Source of the DNA: Rubellimicrobium sp.
GTDB taxonomy: Bacteria; Pseudomonadota; Alphaproteobacteria; Rhodobacterales; Rhodobacteraceae
Length of the DNA: 38,081 nucleotides
Assembly: GCA_020832515.1 (NCBI GenBank)
Contig: JAFIEN010000003.1
Coordinates: 1 to 38,081 of the forward strand
Direction of reading: 5' to 3'
A program made the translations under genes and the position numbers. Below are positions 17,822 to 26,146 of this stretch, piece by piece; position 1 is the first letter of the stretch, and each line of letters begins with the position of its first letter. The notes under the pieces were generated by a model. It did not search any database and had not been told where the DNA came from. It saw nothing but the letters and a program-made list of their open reading frames with translations.

Positions 17822-20200
17822 TCAGATGGGCGATCCTGCCGGCAATCGACCCCGGGCCGCCGTCCCGCGATCGCGGTCGCGCATGTCCAGCCGCACCAGC
17901 GCGCGCTCGATCGCCGCAAGGGCGATATCGGCATCGGCGGGGGTAAAGACCAGCGGGGGCCGCATCTTGATGATGTTTCCATGCACCCCTTCGCCGCCGA
18001 CAAGGATGCCTTCGTCACGCAGGTCGTTGATCAGGCGTTTCGCCTCGTCCGGGGCAGGCTCAAGCGTGGCGCGGTCGCGCACCAGTTCGACACCGAAGGC
18101 AAGGCCGGTGCCGCGCACATCGCCGATGATCGGAAACCGCTCCTGCAGCCGCAGGAGGCCGGCCTTGAAATGCGCGCCCGTAGTGGCGGCTGTGCGCAGA
18201 AGATCGCGGTCCCGGATTTCGTCAAGCACCGCAAGACCGGCCGCGCAAGAGACGTTGTTGCCGCCGAAGGTCGAGAAGAAATCCGTCTGCTCCATGAAAT
18301 GGTCAAGGATCTCGGGCCGGGTCAGGACCACGCCGATGGGATGCCCGTTGCCCGCAGGCTTGCCGATGGTCACGAAGTCCGGCACGACGCCGTGGTGCAT
18401 GTAGCCGAAGAAGTGCCCGCCCATCCGGCCGAAACCCGATTGCACCTCGTCTGCGATGCAAAGCCCCCCTGCCTTGCGCACCCGTTCGAACACCCCCGCG
18501 ACATAGCCCGGCACGGGTTCGAGCACACCATTCGTCATGAAGGCCATGTCGATCATCACCGCCGCAGGCTTCATCCCCGCCGCATCAAGCGAGGCGATGG
18601 CCCGGTCCACGTCTTCGGCATAACGCTCGCCCATGTCGGGTGTGCCGTGGCGGTGGATGCCGCGATAGCCGTCCGGCGCAAGCATGGTGCGCACATGGTC
18701 GGGCATCGTCCCCCGCCGCAGCGCCGATGGCGAGATCGCGTCGATTGCCTCGGTGACCCCGTGATAAGCGAACTCCTGCGTCAGGAAACCCCGGTTGCCG
18801 GTCCATGCACGGGCCATGCGCCATGCGATGTCATTCGCCTCGGAGCCCGAATTGACGAAGGCGCAGGCTGTCAGCGCGCCATCCGTCAGCGCGCCAAGCC
18901 GTTCGGCATAGTCCAGCACCAGTTCACCCAGATAGCGCGTGTTGGTGTTGAGAATGCGCGACTGCACCGCAATCGCCTGCGTTACGCGAGCGTTGCAGTG
19001 ACCGACGATCGGCACGTTGTTGTAGCAATCGAGGAAGGCACGGCCCCCGGCATCGAACAGCCGGCACCCCTCGCCCCGCACGATATGCAGGGGCGGGTCG
19101 TAGAACACATAGGGCCGCGACCCCATCACCGCCCGGCGCCGTTCCATCAGGCGCGCGACAGGCTGGGTCACGACCGCGGCCGACCGCCCGGTCGCCGCCG
19201 CAAAGATCGCCGTGGCGCGGTCGCGGCCGATCGCGGTCATGCGGTGCAGCGCCTCGGCCCCGCCGAACCCCGCCTCGGCCAGGTAGTCGTCCCGATCCGG
19301 CCGCTCGGCCGCGCGGGTGGCCGTGATGATCTGGGTGAGCAACTGGCGCGCGACCATCAGGTCGTAGATCAGGTCCAGCTCCTCGATCTCGATCGGCTGG
19401 ACTGAGTGGAAACCCGCGACAAGGGCCGACCAGATCGCCTCGGGATCGGGGGCGTGGTGGCTGAAGTCGGGCAGGGCATTGGCGACATCAAGGATCGCGG
19501 GGCCATGGAACGCGTCACCAAAGTCGATCAGGCCCGAGACGCGGTTGTCAGGACCAAGGATCAGGTTGTGCGGATGGATATCCCCGTGGATCACCTGCGC
19601 CCGCAAGGCGGGCAGGCGCGGCAGGACATGCGCCTCGAAATGGTCGATCAGCGCCTCGGCCGTTGCCCGGTCTGCGCCAAGATGGCGTGTCCGGTCGCGC
19701 AGATGGACAAGCTCGCGCAAGTCCCACAACAGGTGGCGATCCTGTGCCGCAGGGTGGATGTAGCCGCGCAGGCCCCGCTGCAGCCGCGCGATCATCGCGC
19801 CGAAATGGTGGAAATCCGCAGGGCCCAGGGTCTCGTCATCGGCCAGCCGCCCCGGCAGATAGGACAGGACGCAGACCCGCCAGCCGCGACCATCCGGCCC
19901 TGTGGCGACCGCCCAGTCCGCCCCGTCGCGCGTCCGGCGATGGCGTGGCACCGGCAGGCCGGGATCGACCATGGCAAGGTGATGCAAGGCACCAAGCTGG
20001 CAGGCGATGTCGGCATCGCCCTCGTCGGCGTTGAAGACCTTGATCAGCCAGTCCTGCCCCGCGCCGTCGGTCAGGCGGTGATTCAGGTCACGCTCGGAGT
20101 AAAGCGCCCTGATCTGCCCCTCCAGATCGAAGTCGTCCCGGACCAGCGCCCGCAGCCGGTCGAGGTCCAGGTCCGGCGGTGGGGTCGTAAGGAATTTCAT
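17822..20200 (-). CDS. Fused APH-type kinase and class III aminotransferase-like phospho-lyase
   Basis: 792 residues in two parts. Residues 1 to about 330 are an aminoglycoside phosphotransferase/choline-kinase fold: VIHGDIHPHNLIL has catalytic Asp207, and LIDFGDA has the metal-binding Asp226. From about 365 on it is a fold-type I PLP enzyme: NNVPIVGHCN, NTNTRYLGELV, NSGSEAND, ADEVQSGFGRMGG (Asp584) and PLP-lysine Lys614 in TIGKPAGNGHP. These blocks match the AGXT2L (ETNPPL/PHYKPL) group, which eliminates phosphate from phospho-amino alcohols rather than transaminating. The inferred two-step reaction is phosphorylation of an amino alcohol such as ethanolamine or hydroxylysine, then elimination to an aldehyde plus ammonia and phosphate. 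The start at 20200 gives MKFLTTPPPDL. It is divergent from an aldehyde dehydrogenase, which could oxidise the product. Confidence 0.88.
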   Translation of the reverse strand: MKFLTTPPPDLDLDRLRALVRDDFDLEGQIRALYSERDLNHRLTDGAGQDWLIKVFNADEGDADIACQLGALHHLAMVDPGLPVPRHRRTRDGADWAVATGPDGRGWRVCVLSYLPGRLADDETLGPADFHHFGAMIARLQRGLRGYIHPAAQDRHLLWDLRELVHLRDRTRHLGADRATAEALIDHFEAHVLPRLPALRAQVIHGDIHPHNLILGPDNRVSGLIDFGDAFHGPAILDVANALPDFSHHAPDPEAIWSALVAGFHSVQPIEIEELDLIYDLMVARQLLTQIITATRAAERPDRDDYLAEAGFGGAEALHRMTAIGRDRATAIFAAATGRSAAVVTQPVARLMERRRAVMGSRPYVFYDPPLHIVRGEGCRLFDAGGRAFLDCYNNVPIVGHCNARVTQAIAVQSRILNTNTRYLGELVLDYAERLGALTDGALTACAFVNSGSEANDIAWRMARAWTGNRGFLTQEFAYHGVTEAIDAISPSALRRGTMPDHVRTMLAPDGYRGIHRHGTPDMGERYAEDVDRAIASLDAAGMKPAAVMIDMAFMTNGVLEPVPGYVAGVFERVRKAGGLCIADEVQSGFGRMGGHFFGYMHHGVVPDFVTIGKPAGNGHPIGVVLTRPEILDHFMEQTDFFSTFGGNNVSCAAGLAVLDEIRDRDLLRTAATTGAHFKAGLLRLQERFPIIGDVRGTGLAFGVELVRDRATLEPAPDEAKRLINDLRDEGILVGGEGVHGNIIKMRPPLVFTPADADIALAAIERALVRLDMRDRDRGTAARGRLPAGSPI

Positions 20201-20364
20201 GGCAGATGCACCCGTCTTGGCCACGAAAACCATAGGGGCTTTGGGCGCCCGAGGCCAGAGAGCGCGGCACCCGGCCGATGGCCCCGCATGGTCGCAGGAC
20301 TGGACAAGGCCCGGCGGCAATGGTCTTTGCCCCTGAGACGAAAGCTCCAGAGGAGGACCGACCG
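20201..20364. promoter_or_regulatory. Shared divergent promoter region of kinase/phospho-lyase and aldehyde dehydrogenase
   Basis: 164 bases between the divergent starts. The dehydrogenase has a consensus ribosome site AGGAGG about nine bases before its ATG. No clear operator palindrome stands out and no dedicated regulator gene lies beside it. Confidence 0.45.
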
Positions 20365-21843
20365 ATGAACGACACATCGCTGAGCGCGCGTCTGAAGGAC
20401 CGCGACCTGCTGCGCGAAGACGCCATGGTCGCAGGCCGCTGGTGTCAGGGCACGGATGGCAAGCGGTTCGCAGTCACAAACCCCGCCAATGGCGAGGTTC
20501 TGGCCAATGTCGCCGATATCGGGCTGGACCAGATCCGCGCCGCCATCGCCGCCGCCGATACCGCACAGCGCGACTGGGCGCAGGCCACCGGCAAGGAACG
20601 CGCCGCCGTGCTGCGCCGCTGGTTCGAACTGATCCAGGAAAACCTCGAGGATCTGGCCGTCATCCTGACCGCCGAAATGGGCAAGCCCCTGCCCGAGGCG
20701 CGGGGCGAGATCGCCTATGGTGCAAGCTTCATCGAATGGTTCGGCGAAGAGGCCAAGCGCGTCTATGGCGACATCATCCCCGGCCATCAGCGCGACAAGC
20801 GCATCCTTGTGATGAAACAGCCCGTCGGCGTCGTCGCGGGGATCACGCCGTGGAACTTTCCCAACGCCATGATCACCCGCAAGCTCGCACCCGCGCTGGC
20901 CGCCGGTTGCGCCATGGTCTTCAAACCGGCGCGCGAAACGCCGCTCTCGGCCCTTGCCCTTGCCGTTCTGGCCGAGCGGGCGGGCCTGCCTGCCGGGCTT
21001 TTGTCGATGCTGCCCACCTCGCAATCGCGCGTCTTCTCTGCCGAGGTCTGCGAGAACCCGATCGTCAAGAAGCTGACCTTCACCGGCTCGACCGAGGTGG
21101 GCCGCATCCTGATGGAGCAGGCCGCGCCAAGGATCCTCAAGCTCAGCCTCGAGCTTGGCGGCAACGCGCCCTTCATCGTCTTCGACGATGCCGATCTTGA
21201 TGCGGCGGTGCAGGGCGCACTCATGTCGAAGTTCCGCAACAACGGGCAGACCTGCGTCTGCGCCAACCGCATCTTCGTGCAATCCGGCATCCATGACGCC
21301 TTTGTCGAGGCGCTGGCCAAGGCTGTCGCAGGGATGCAGGTGGGCGACGGGTTCGACGAGGGCGTGGTGCTGGGCCCGCTGATCAACGAGGGTGCCAAGG
21401 ACAAGTTCAACGAACATGTGACCGATGCGCTGTCCAAGGGCGCCCGCGTCGTGACCGGCGCGGCCCCCCATCCGCGCGGGGGCACTTTCGTGCAGCCCAC
21501 CGTGCTGACCGGCGTGACGGCCGAGATGATGGTTGCCCGCGAGGAAACCTTCGCCCCGCTTGCCCCCGTCTTCCGGTTCGACACGGTGGACGAGGTCATC
21601 GCCATGGCCAATGACACCGAATTCGGGCTGGCGTCCTACTTCTACGCCCGCGACCTTGCACAGGTCTGGAAGGTGGCCGAGGCGCTGGAATACGGCATCG
21701 TTGGGGTGAATACCGGCATCATCTCGACCGAGGTGGCGCCCTTCGGCGGGGTCAAGCAGTCGGGCTTCGGGCGCGAGGGGTCGCGCTACGGGATGGATGA
21801 CTACCTGTCGATGAAATACGTCTGCCTGGGCGAGATCAGCTAG
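20365..21843 (+). CDS. gabD: NAD(P)-dependent aldehyde dehydrogenase, succinate-semialdehyde dehydrogenase type
   Basis: 492 residues, full-length ALDH superfamily. Visible are the cofactor region TPWNFPNAMITRKLAPALAAG, the Rossmann loop FTGSTEVGRILM (about 239-250), general base Glu263 in LELGGNAPFIV, and catalytic Cys297 in NNGQTCVCANR. EETFAPLAPVFRF and GGVKQSGFGREGSRYG complete the signature and place it in the GabD subgroup. A strong AGGAGG ribosome site fixes the start at 20365. GabD-type enzymes oxidise succinate semialdehyde, but with the divergent phospho-lyase the real substrate could be another semialdehyde or acetaldehyde. The gene symbol is the family assignment. Confidence 0.9.
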   Translation: MNDTSLSARLKDRDLLREDAMVAGRWCQGTDGKRFAVTNPANGEVLANVADIGLDQIRAAIAAADTAQRDWAQATGKERAAVLRRWFELIQENLEDLAVILTAEMGKPLPEARGEIAYGASFIEWFGEEAKRVYGDIIPGHQRDKRILVMKQPVGVVAGITPWNFPNAMITRKLAPALAAGCAMVFKPARETPLSALALAVLAERAGLPAGLLSMLPTSQSRVFSAEVCENPIVKKLTFTGSTEVGRILMEQAAPRILKLSLELGGNAPFIVFDDADLDAAVQGALMSKFRNNGQTCVCANRIFVQSGIHDAFVEALAKAVAGMQVGDGFDEGVVLGPLINEGAKDKFNEHVTDALSKGARVVTGAAPHPRGGTFVQPTVLTGVTAEMMVAREETFAPLAPVFRFDTVDEVIAMANDTEFGLASYFYARDLAQVWKVAEALEYGIVGVNTGIISTEVAPFGGVKQSGFGREGSRYGMDDYLSMKYVCLGEIS

Positions 21844-21868
21844 GGCGCGCTGCGTCACACGCGTCGCT

Positions 21869-21892
21869 GCCGCCCGGCCCCCGGGCGGCGGC
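21869..21892 (+). terminator. GC-rich hairpin terminator after gabD
   Basis: Perfect 9-bp stem GCCGCCCGG / CCGGGCGGC with a three-base loop, 26 bases after the gabD stop and followed shortly by GGGTTTC. The stem is strong, but only three T residues follow. Confidence 0.65.
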
Positions 21893-21966
21893 GGGTTTCG
21901 GCCGGTGCAACCTCGCACCCGGGGACGGGGCTTCCTATATCGGCATGGCCATCGGGGATGATCGCC

Positions 21967-23355
21967 ATGACCTTCGACCCTAACATCGCCGAAACCCGCT
22001 TCGGCACCGGCCTGTCGCCCCGTCTGGCCCCGCCGGCCACGCTTGCCGACATGCTTGACAGGCTGGCCGGTCCCGACCGCATCGCCGCGCGGCACCGGAT
22101 CCCGACCTGGGCCGAAGCCGCCCCCACCATCCGCGAGTTCCGCATCCTCAGCCGTGCCCGCCGCGACGCCGCGGACACCCCGACCGAGGACGAGGCCGAA
22201 GCCGCCTTCGCCGCCATCCGGCTTGACGCGACCGAGGCCCGCGACCGGCGCCTTCTGTCGGTCATGGCCCGCCATATCGACACGGACGACGGCCTGCGCG
22301 AACGGCTTGTCGCCTTCTGGGCCAGCCATTTCACCATCAGGCCGCGCGATCCGTTTTCGGCCCATCTGGTCGTGCCCACCATCGAACAGGTCATCCGCCC
22401 CCATGTGACCGGCCGCTTCGCCGACATGCTGCGCGCGGTGACGACCCATCCCCTGATGCTGGTCTCGCTCGACCAGGTGGACAGCTACGGCCCCAACAGC
22501 CTGCTTGGCCTGCGCCGCGACCGTGGCCTGAACGAGAACCTCGCCCGCGAGCTTCTCGAGTTGCACACCGTGGGCGTGGACGGCCCCTATGACCAGACCG
22601 ATGTGCGCCAGCTGGCCAAGCTTCTGACCGGGCTGACCTGGGATCGCGATGCCGACCCCGCGGACCCACCCCTCTATCGTTTCGACATGGCCGAACCGGG
22701 CGCGGAGACCGTCATGGGCCGGACCTTCAGCGATGAGGCCTCGCTCGACACCGTGCTGGATGCGCTGGATGCGCTGGCCGATCATCCGGCGACGGCCCGG
22801 CATCTTGCCGGGAAATTCGCCCGCCACTTCGTGGCCGACACGCCAGACCCCGCGCTTGTCGCGCGGCTCGAGGCGGTTCTTGTCGCGACGGGGGGCGATC
22901 TGATGGCCCTGACCGAGGCACTGCTGACCCATCCCTCTGCCTGGGACCCGGTGCCACGCAAGGTGAAATGGCCGTTCGACTTCTGCGCCTCGGCCCTGCG
23001 CGCGCTGGCGATTCCGGCAGAGGATCTTTTCGTGCTCGACCGGCAAGGCGTCACGCGGCAATTCAGGCGACCGATGACCGTGATGGGGCAGCACTGGGAC
23101 GATCCGCCCGGACCCGAAGGCTGGCCCGAGGCGGCCGAAGCCTGGATCACGCCGCAGGGCATGGCGGGCCGGATCGACTGGGCGATGCGCGTGCCGGCCG
23201 AGTTTCGCCCCGACCTGCCCGATCCGCGCGACTTCGTGCAGACCGCGCTTGGCCCGCTGGCCGGCGAGGCGACGCTCTTTGCCGCAAGCGCCGCCGAAAG
23301 CCGCAGGGACGGGATCGCCGTCATCCTTGCCTCGACCGATTTCAACAGGAGGTGA
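21967..23355 (+). CDS. DUF1800 family protein
   Basis: 462 residues of the DUF1800 family. The recognisable blocks are ERLVAFWASHFTI, VVPTIEQVIRPHVTGRFADMLRAV, THPLMLVSLDQV, and the core ENLARELLELHTVGVDG followed by YDQTDVRQLAKLLTGLTW. No signal peptide is evident. Function is unknown; the gene is typically paired with a DUF1501 gene, as here. The ATG at 21967 has GGGG with ten bases of spacing, and an ATG at 21958 is an alternative. The DUF1501 gene begins four bases after its stop. Confidence 0.88.
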   Translation: MTFDPNIAETRFGTGLSPRLAPPATLADMLDRLAGPDRIAARHRIPTWAEAAPTIREFRILSRARRDAADTPTEDEAEAAFAAIRLDATEARDRRLLSVMARHIDTDDGLRERLVAFWASHFTIRPRDPFSAHLVVPTIEQVIRPHVTGRFADMLRAVTTHPLMLVSLDQVDSYGPNSLLGLRRDRGLNENLARELLELHTVGVDGPYDQTDVRQLAKLLTGLTWDRDADPADPPLYRFDMAEPGAETVMGRTFSDEASLDTVLDALDALADHPATARHLAGKFARHFVADTPDPALVARLEAVLVATGGDLMALTEALLTHPSAWDPVPRKVKWPFDFCASALRALAIPAEDLFVLDRQGVTRQFRRPMTVMGQHWDDPPGPEGWPEAAEAWITPQGMAGRIDWAMRVPAEFRPDLPDPRDFVQTALGPLAGEATLFAASAAESRRDGIAVILASTDFNRR

Positions 23356-23359
23356 CGGA

Positions 23360-24541
23360 ATGGACCGCCGCGGTTTCCTTCGTTCGACGCTTGCGCTGGG
23401 CTGCTCGGTCGCGGCCAGCCCGTTCCTGACACCGATCGCGCTGGCCAGCGCCCCCGGTGATGCGCGGCTTGTCGTCATCATCCTGCGCGGCGGGCTTGAC
23501 GGGCTCGACGCGGTCCAGCCGCTTGGCGATCCCGACTATGCCGCGCTGCGCCCCACGCTGGCCGATGGCCGCGCGATCCCGCTGGGCAACGGGTTCTGGG
23601 GGCTGCATCCGGCGCTTGCCCCGCTGCTGCCGCTCTGGCAGGCGGGCGAGGCGGGGGCGGTACAGGCGGTTTCGACACCTTACCGCGACCGGCGCAGCCA
23701 TTTCGACGGGCAGGATATTCTCGAGGCCGGCACGCCGGGCCTTGCGGGTGAAGCGCGGCGGGACGGCTGGCTGAACCGGATGCTTCTTGCGATGCCCGGG
23801 GCGCGCGGCGAGACTGCCTTCGCCATCGGCCGCGAGCAGATGCTGATCCTGCAAGGCGACGCCCCGGTCAGCCGCTGGTCGCCCGATGCGCGGCTTCGCC
23901 TGACGCCCCAGGCCCAGCGTCTGCTCGAGTTGGTGCATCACGAGGATCCGCTGTTCCGCGATGCCTCGGCCGAGGCGTTGATGATCGTCAACGCGCTGGA
24001 AAGCGAAGCGGCCGGAATGGCCGAGATGGGCGGCGGCCCGCCCGCGGGCGATCACATGCGGCTGGTCCAGTTCGCGGCCCAGCGGCTGCGGGCCGACACC
24101 CGGATCGCGAGCTTTTCCATGGGTGGCTGGGATACGCATGGCCAGCAGGCGCAGGGCCTGCCCCGCGCGCTCGAGCGGTTGGCACAGGCAATCGTCGGAC
24201 TGAAGGACGGGCTGGGGCCGGTCTGGGACCGGACGGCCGTGCTCTGCCTGACGGAATTCGGCCGCACCGCGCATGAGAACGGGACCCGGGGCACCGATCA
24301 CGGTACCGCCGGCGTGATGCTTTACGCCGGCGGCGCATTGCGCGGCGGGATGGTCGCCGGCGACTGGCCCGGCCTGTCCGAGGCCGCGCTCTATGCCCGG
24401 CGCGACGTGATGCCCACGCACGACATACGCGATCATGCCGCCTGGGTGATGCGCCGGCTTTACGGGCTGGACCGGGGTCTGCTGGAAACGACGGTCTTCC
24501 CCGGGCTGTCGATGGGCAGCGATCCCGGCCTTGTCCTGTGA
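23360..24541 (+). CDS. DUF1501 family protein, Tat-exported
   Basis: 393 residues. The N-terminus MDRRGFLRSTLALGCSVAASP is a twin-arginine signal (RRGFL followed by a hydrophobic stretch ending around LALAS), so the protein is exported folded to the periplasm. The mature part belongs to the alkaline-phosphatase/sulfatase-like fold: VVIILRGGLDGLDAVQP, SFSMGGWDTHGQQAQGL, LCLTEFGRTAHENGTRGTDHGTAG. The Asp and His residues in these blocks resemble metal ligands. The ribosome site AGGAGG overlaps the end of DUF1800, so the two are co-translated. The substrate is unknown. Confidence 0.9.
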   Translation: MDRRGFLRSTLALGCSVAASPFLTPIALASAPGDARLVVIILRGGLDGLDAVQPLGDPDYAALRPTLADGRAIPLGNGFWGLHPALAPLLPLWQAGEAGAVQAVSTPYRDRRSHFDGQDILEAGTPGLAGEARRDGWLNRMLLAMPGARGETAFAIGREQMLILQGDAPVSRWSPDARLRLTPQAQRLLELVHHEDPLFRDASAEALMIVNALESEAAGMAEMGGGPPAGDHMRLVQFAAQRLRADTRIASFSMGGWDTHGQQAQGLPRALERLAQAIVGLKDGLGPVWDRTAVLCLTEFGRTAHENGTRGTDHGTAGVMLYAGGALRGGMVAGDWPGLSEAALYARRDVMPTHDIRDHAAWVMRRLYGLDRGLLETTVFPGLSMGSDPGLVL

Positions 24542-24564
24542 CCTGCGGCACTTGGCCGCCCGCC

Positions 24565-25281
24565 TCAGATCATCGGACCAGCCGCCAGCCGCGCCTTCAC
24601 CAGCGCCGAAAGACGCGCAAGCTCGGGGCCGGGCGGGCCGCCCCGGCGGTGGCAAAGCGCCAGATCCTCGACCGCGGCACACAGACCCGCATCGCCAGCG
24701 CTATGCGCGACACCGCCCAGGAACTGCGTCAGATAGTCGATTTCCGCCCCCGCATCGGAGCCCTGCAACACCTCGGCCACATGGCAGAGGTCATCGCGAT
24801 AGGCCAGCGGATCGGGCGTGACGCTGTCATCGCTCAGCACCTGCAACCCGGCGGGATGGCGGTTTTGCGGCAAGTGACGCAGGATGGCCCGCTGAAAGTC
24901 GGCAAGCCGGGCCAGAGGCTTGGCGATAAAGCCATCCGCCCCGGCGGCAAGTGCGGTCTTGTGCAGGTCGGGATCCCCGCTGATGCCCAGAATGACGTCG
25001 ATCCGGGGGCTTGCCGCGGCCAGTTCGCCGATCAGCGCCGCACCTGGCCCATCGGGAAGGCCCATGTCGATCAGGATCGCCCCCGGCCGATAGACCATCA
25101 GGTGCCGCCGCGCCGACGCCAGCGTATCGGCCCTGCGGATCCGCGCACCCGACCGCTGGCACAGAAGCCTGAGCGCCTCCGAGGCGAAACGGCTGTCCTC
25201 GACCACAAGGACAGTCAGGCCCAGAAGCGGGCGGGAAGCCGTCGGCGGACGGCGCAGCATGTAGTCGTCAAGTGTATCCAT
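24565..25281 (-). CDS. Response regulator receiver protein with helical C-terminal extension
   Basis: 238 residues. The receiver domain spans about residues 22-140: acidic pair Glu28-Asp29 in LVVEDSR, phospho-acceptor Asp72 in AILIDMGLPDG, switch Ser101 in GISGDP, and Lys121 in GFIAKPL. The remaining 95 residues are helical (CHVAEVLQGSDAGAEIDYLTQFLGG...), with no DNA-binding or enzymatic motif that I recognise. No histidine kinase gene is adjacent. The start is at 25281 or the adjacent ATG at 25284. The gene is convergent with DUF1501 and divergent from the epimerase. Confidence 0.83.
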   Translation of the reverse strand: MDTLDDYMLRRPPTASRPLLGLTVLVVEDSRFASEALRLLCQRSGARIRRADTLASARRHLMVYRPGAILIDMGLPDGPGAALIGELAAASPRIDVILGISGDPDLHKTALAAGADGFIAKPLARLADFQRAILRHLPQNRHPAGLQVLSDDSVTPDPLAYRDDLCHVAEVLQGSDAGAEIDYLTQFLGGVAHSAGDAGLCAAVEDLALCHRRGGPPGPELARLSALVKARLAAGPMI

Positions 25282-25284
25282 CAT

Positions 25285-25434
25285 GAAGACCCCCGGATGA
25301 AGCAGCAGCAAGAGCGAGCGCCCCCAGAATGGCCCCGGATGGTGAATCGCGCGTTAACGGGCGCGACCTTTCGACCGGGGGCCTTGCGGGGCAGCCACTG
25401 CCGCGGGATAAGTGCCTCATCAGGGAGTTCCGCC
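25285..25434. promoter_or_regulatory. Divergent region between response regulator and epimerase
   Basis: 150 bases between two starts. The epimerase has AGGGAG seven bases before its ATG. A GCGCGTTAACGGGCGCG-like stretch at about 25346 is AT-interrupted and could be part of a promoter, but I can assign no boxes. Confidence 0.35.
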
Positions 25435-25839
25435 ATGATCGGCCGCCTCAACCATGTCGCCATCGCCGTGCCCGACCTTGCCGCGGCCACCGCACAATAC
25501 CGCGACACCCTGGGGGCCTGGGTCCGCGACCCCCAGGACGAACCCGACCACGGCGTCACGGTGGTGTTCATAGACCTGCCCAATACCAAGGTCGAACTGC
25601 TGCATCCCCTGGGCGAGGACAGCCCGATCGCCGCATTCCTGCAAAGGAACCCGGCCGGCGGCATCCACCACATCTGTTACGAAGTCGACGACATCCTTGC
25701 TGCCCGCGACCGCCTGATTGCTTCCGGCGCGCGTGTGCTTGGATCGAGCGCGCCGAAGATCGGTGCCCATGGCAAGCCGGTCCTCTTCCTGCACCCCAAG
25801 GATTTCAGCGGCTGCCTGATCGAGCTCGAGCAGGTCTGA
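25435..25839 (+). CDS. mce: Methylmalonyl-CoA epimerase (VOC superfamily)
   Basis: 134 residues, the two-repeat glyoxalase/VOC fold in its usual length. Metal-ligand candidates are His7 (RLNHVAIAV), Glu54 (KVELLHPLG), the His78-His79 pair (GGIHHICYEV) and Glu130 (CLIELEQV). GAHGKPVLFLHPKDFSGCLIELEQ is the epimerase signature. It converts (S)- to (R)-methylmalonyl-CoA in propionate and ethylmalonyl-CoA pathway metabolism. The start has AGGGAG with seven bases of spacing. It is 23 bases from DUF1467, a common Rhodobacterales pairing. Confidence 0.93.
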   Translation: MIGRLNHVAIAVPDLAAATAQYRDTLGAWVRDPQDEPDHGVTVVFIDLPNTKVELLHPLGEDSPIAAFLQRNPAGGIHHICYEVDDILAARDRLIASGARVLGSSAPKIGAHGKPVLFLHPKDFSGCLIELEQV

Positions 25840-25862
25840 GCAACCGACCGGAGGACCGACAC

Positions 25863-26141
25863 ATGACAATCACCGCCGCCATCGTTCTTTTTGCCGTGAT
25901 CTGGTTCATGGTGCTGTTCGTGATCCTGCCGCTGCGCCTTGTCACCCAGGCCGAGGCGGGCGAGGTCGTGCCGGGCACCCCCGCCTCGGCCCCCGTCGAT
26001 CCCAGGCTGCGCCAGAAGGTGCGCCTGACCACGATCTGGGCGGTGGGCCTGTGGCTGGTGATAGCGGGCGTGATCACATCTGGCTGGATCGGCATCGCCG
26101 ATATCGACATGTTCGGCCGGATGTCGCCGCGCGGCGACTGA
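25863..26141 (+). CDS. DUF1467 family small membrane protein
   Basis: 92 residues with two membrane helices: AAIVLFAVIWFMVLFVILPL (about 5-24) and TIWAVGLWLVIAGVITSGWIG (about 57-77). A polar loop between them contains DPRLRQKVRLT. This is the DUF1467 family of alphaproteobacteria, function unknown, regularly downstream of methylmalonyl-CoA epimerase. The ribosome site GGAGGACC precedes the ATG. It is probably co-transcribed with mce. Confidence 0.88.
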   Translation: MTITAAIVLFAVIWFMVLFVILPLRLVTQAEAGEVVPGTPASAPVDPRLRQKVRLTTIWAVGLWLVIAGVITSGWIGIADIDMFGRMSPRGD

Positions 26142-26146
26142 CCCGC

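Noticed and set aside
20197-23481. Open frame of more than 1000 codons on the - strand
   Set aside because: It is antisense to the aldehyde dehydrogenase and DUF1800 genes, which have clear family matches. High GC removes stop codons, and its sequence is a low-complexity mix of Gly/Arg/His.
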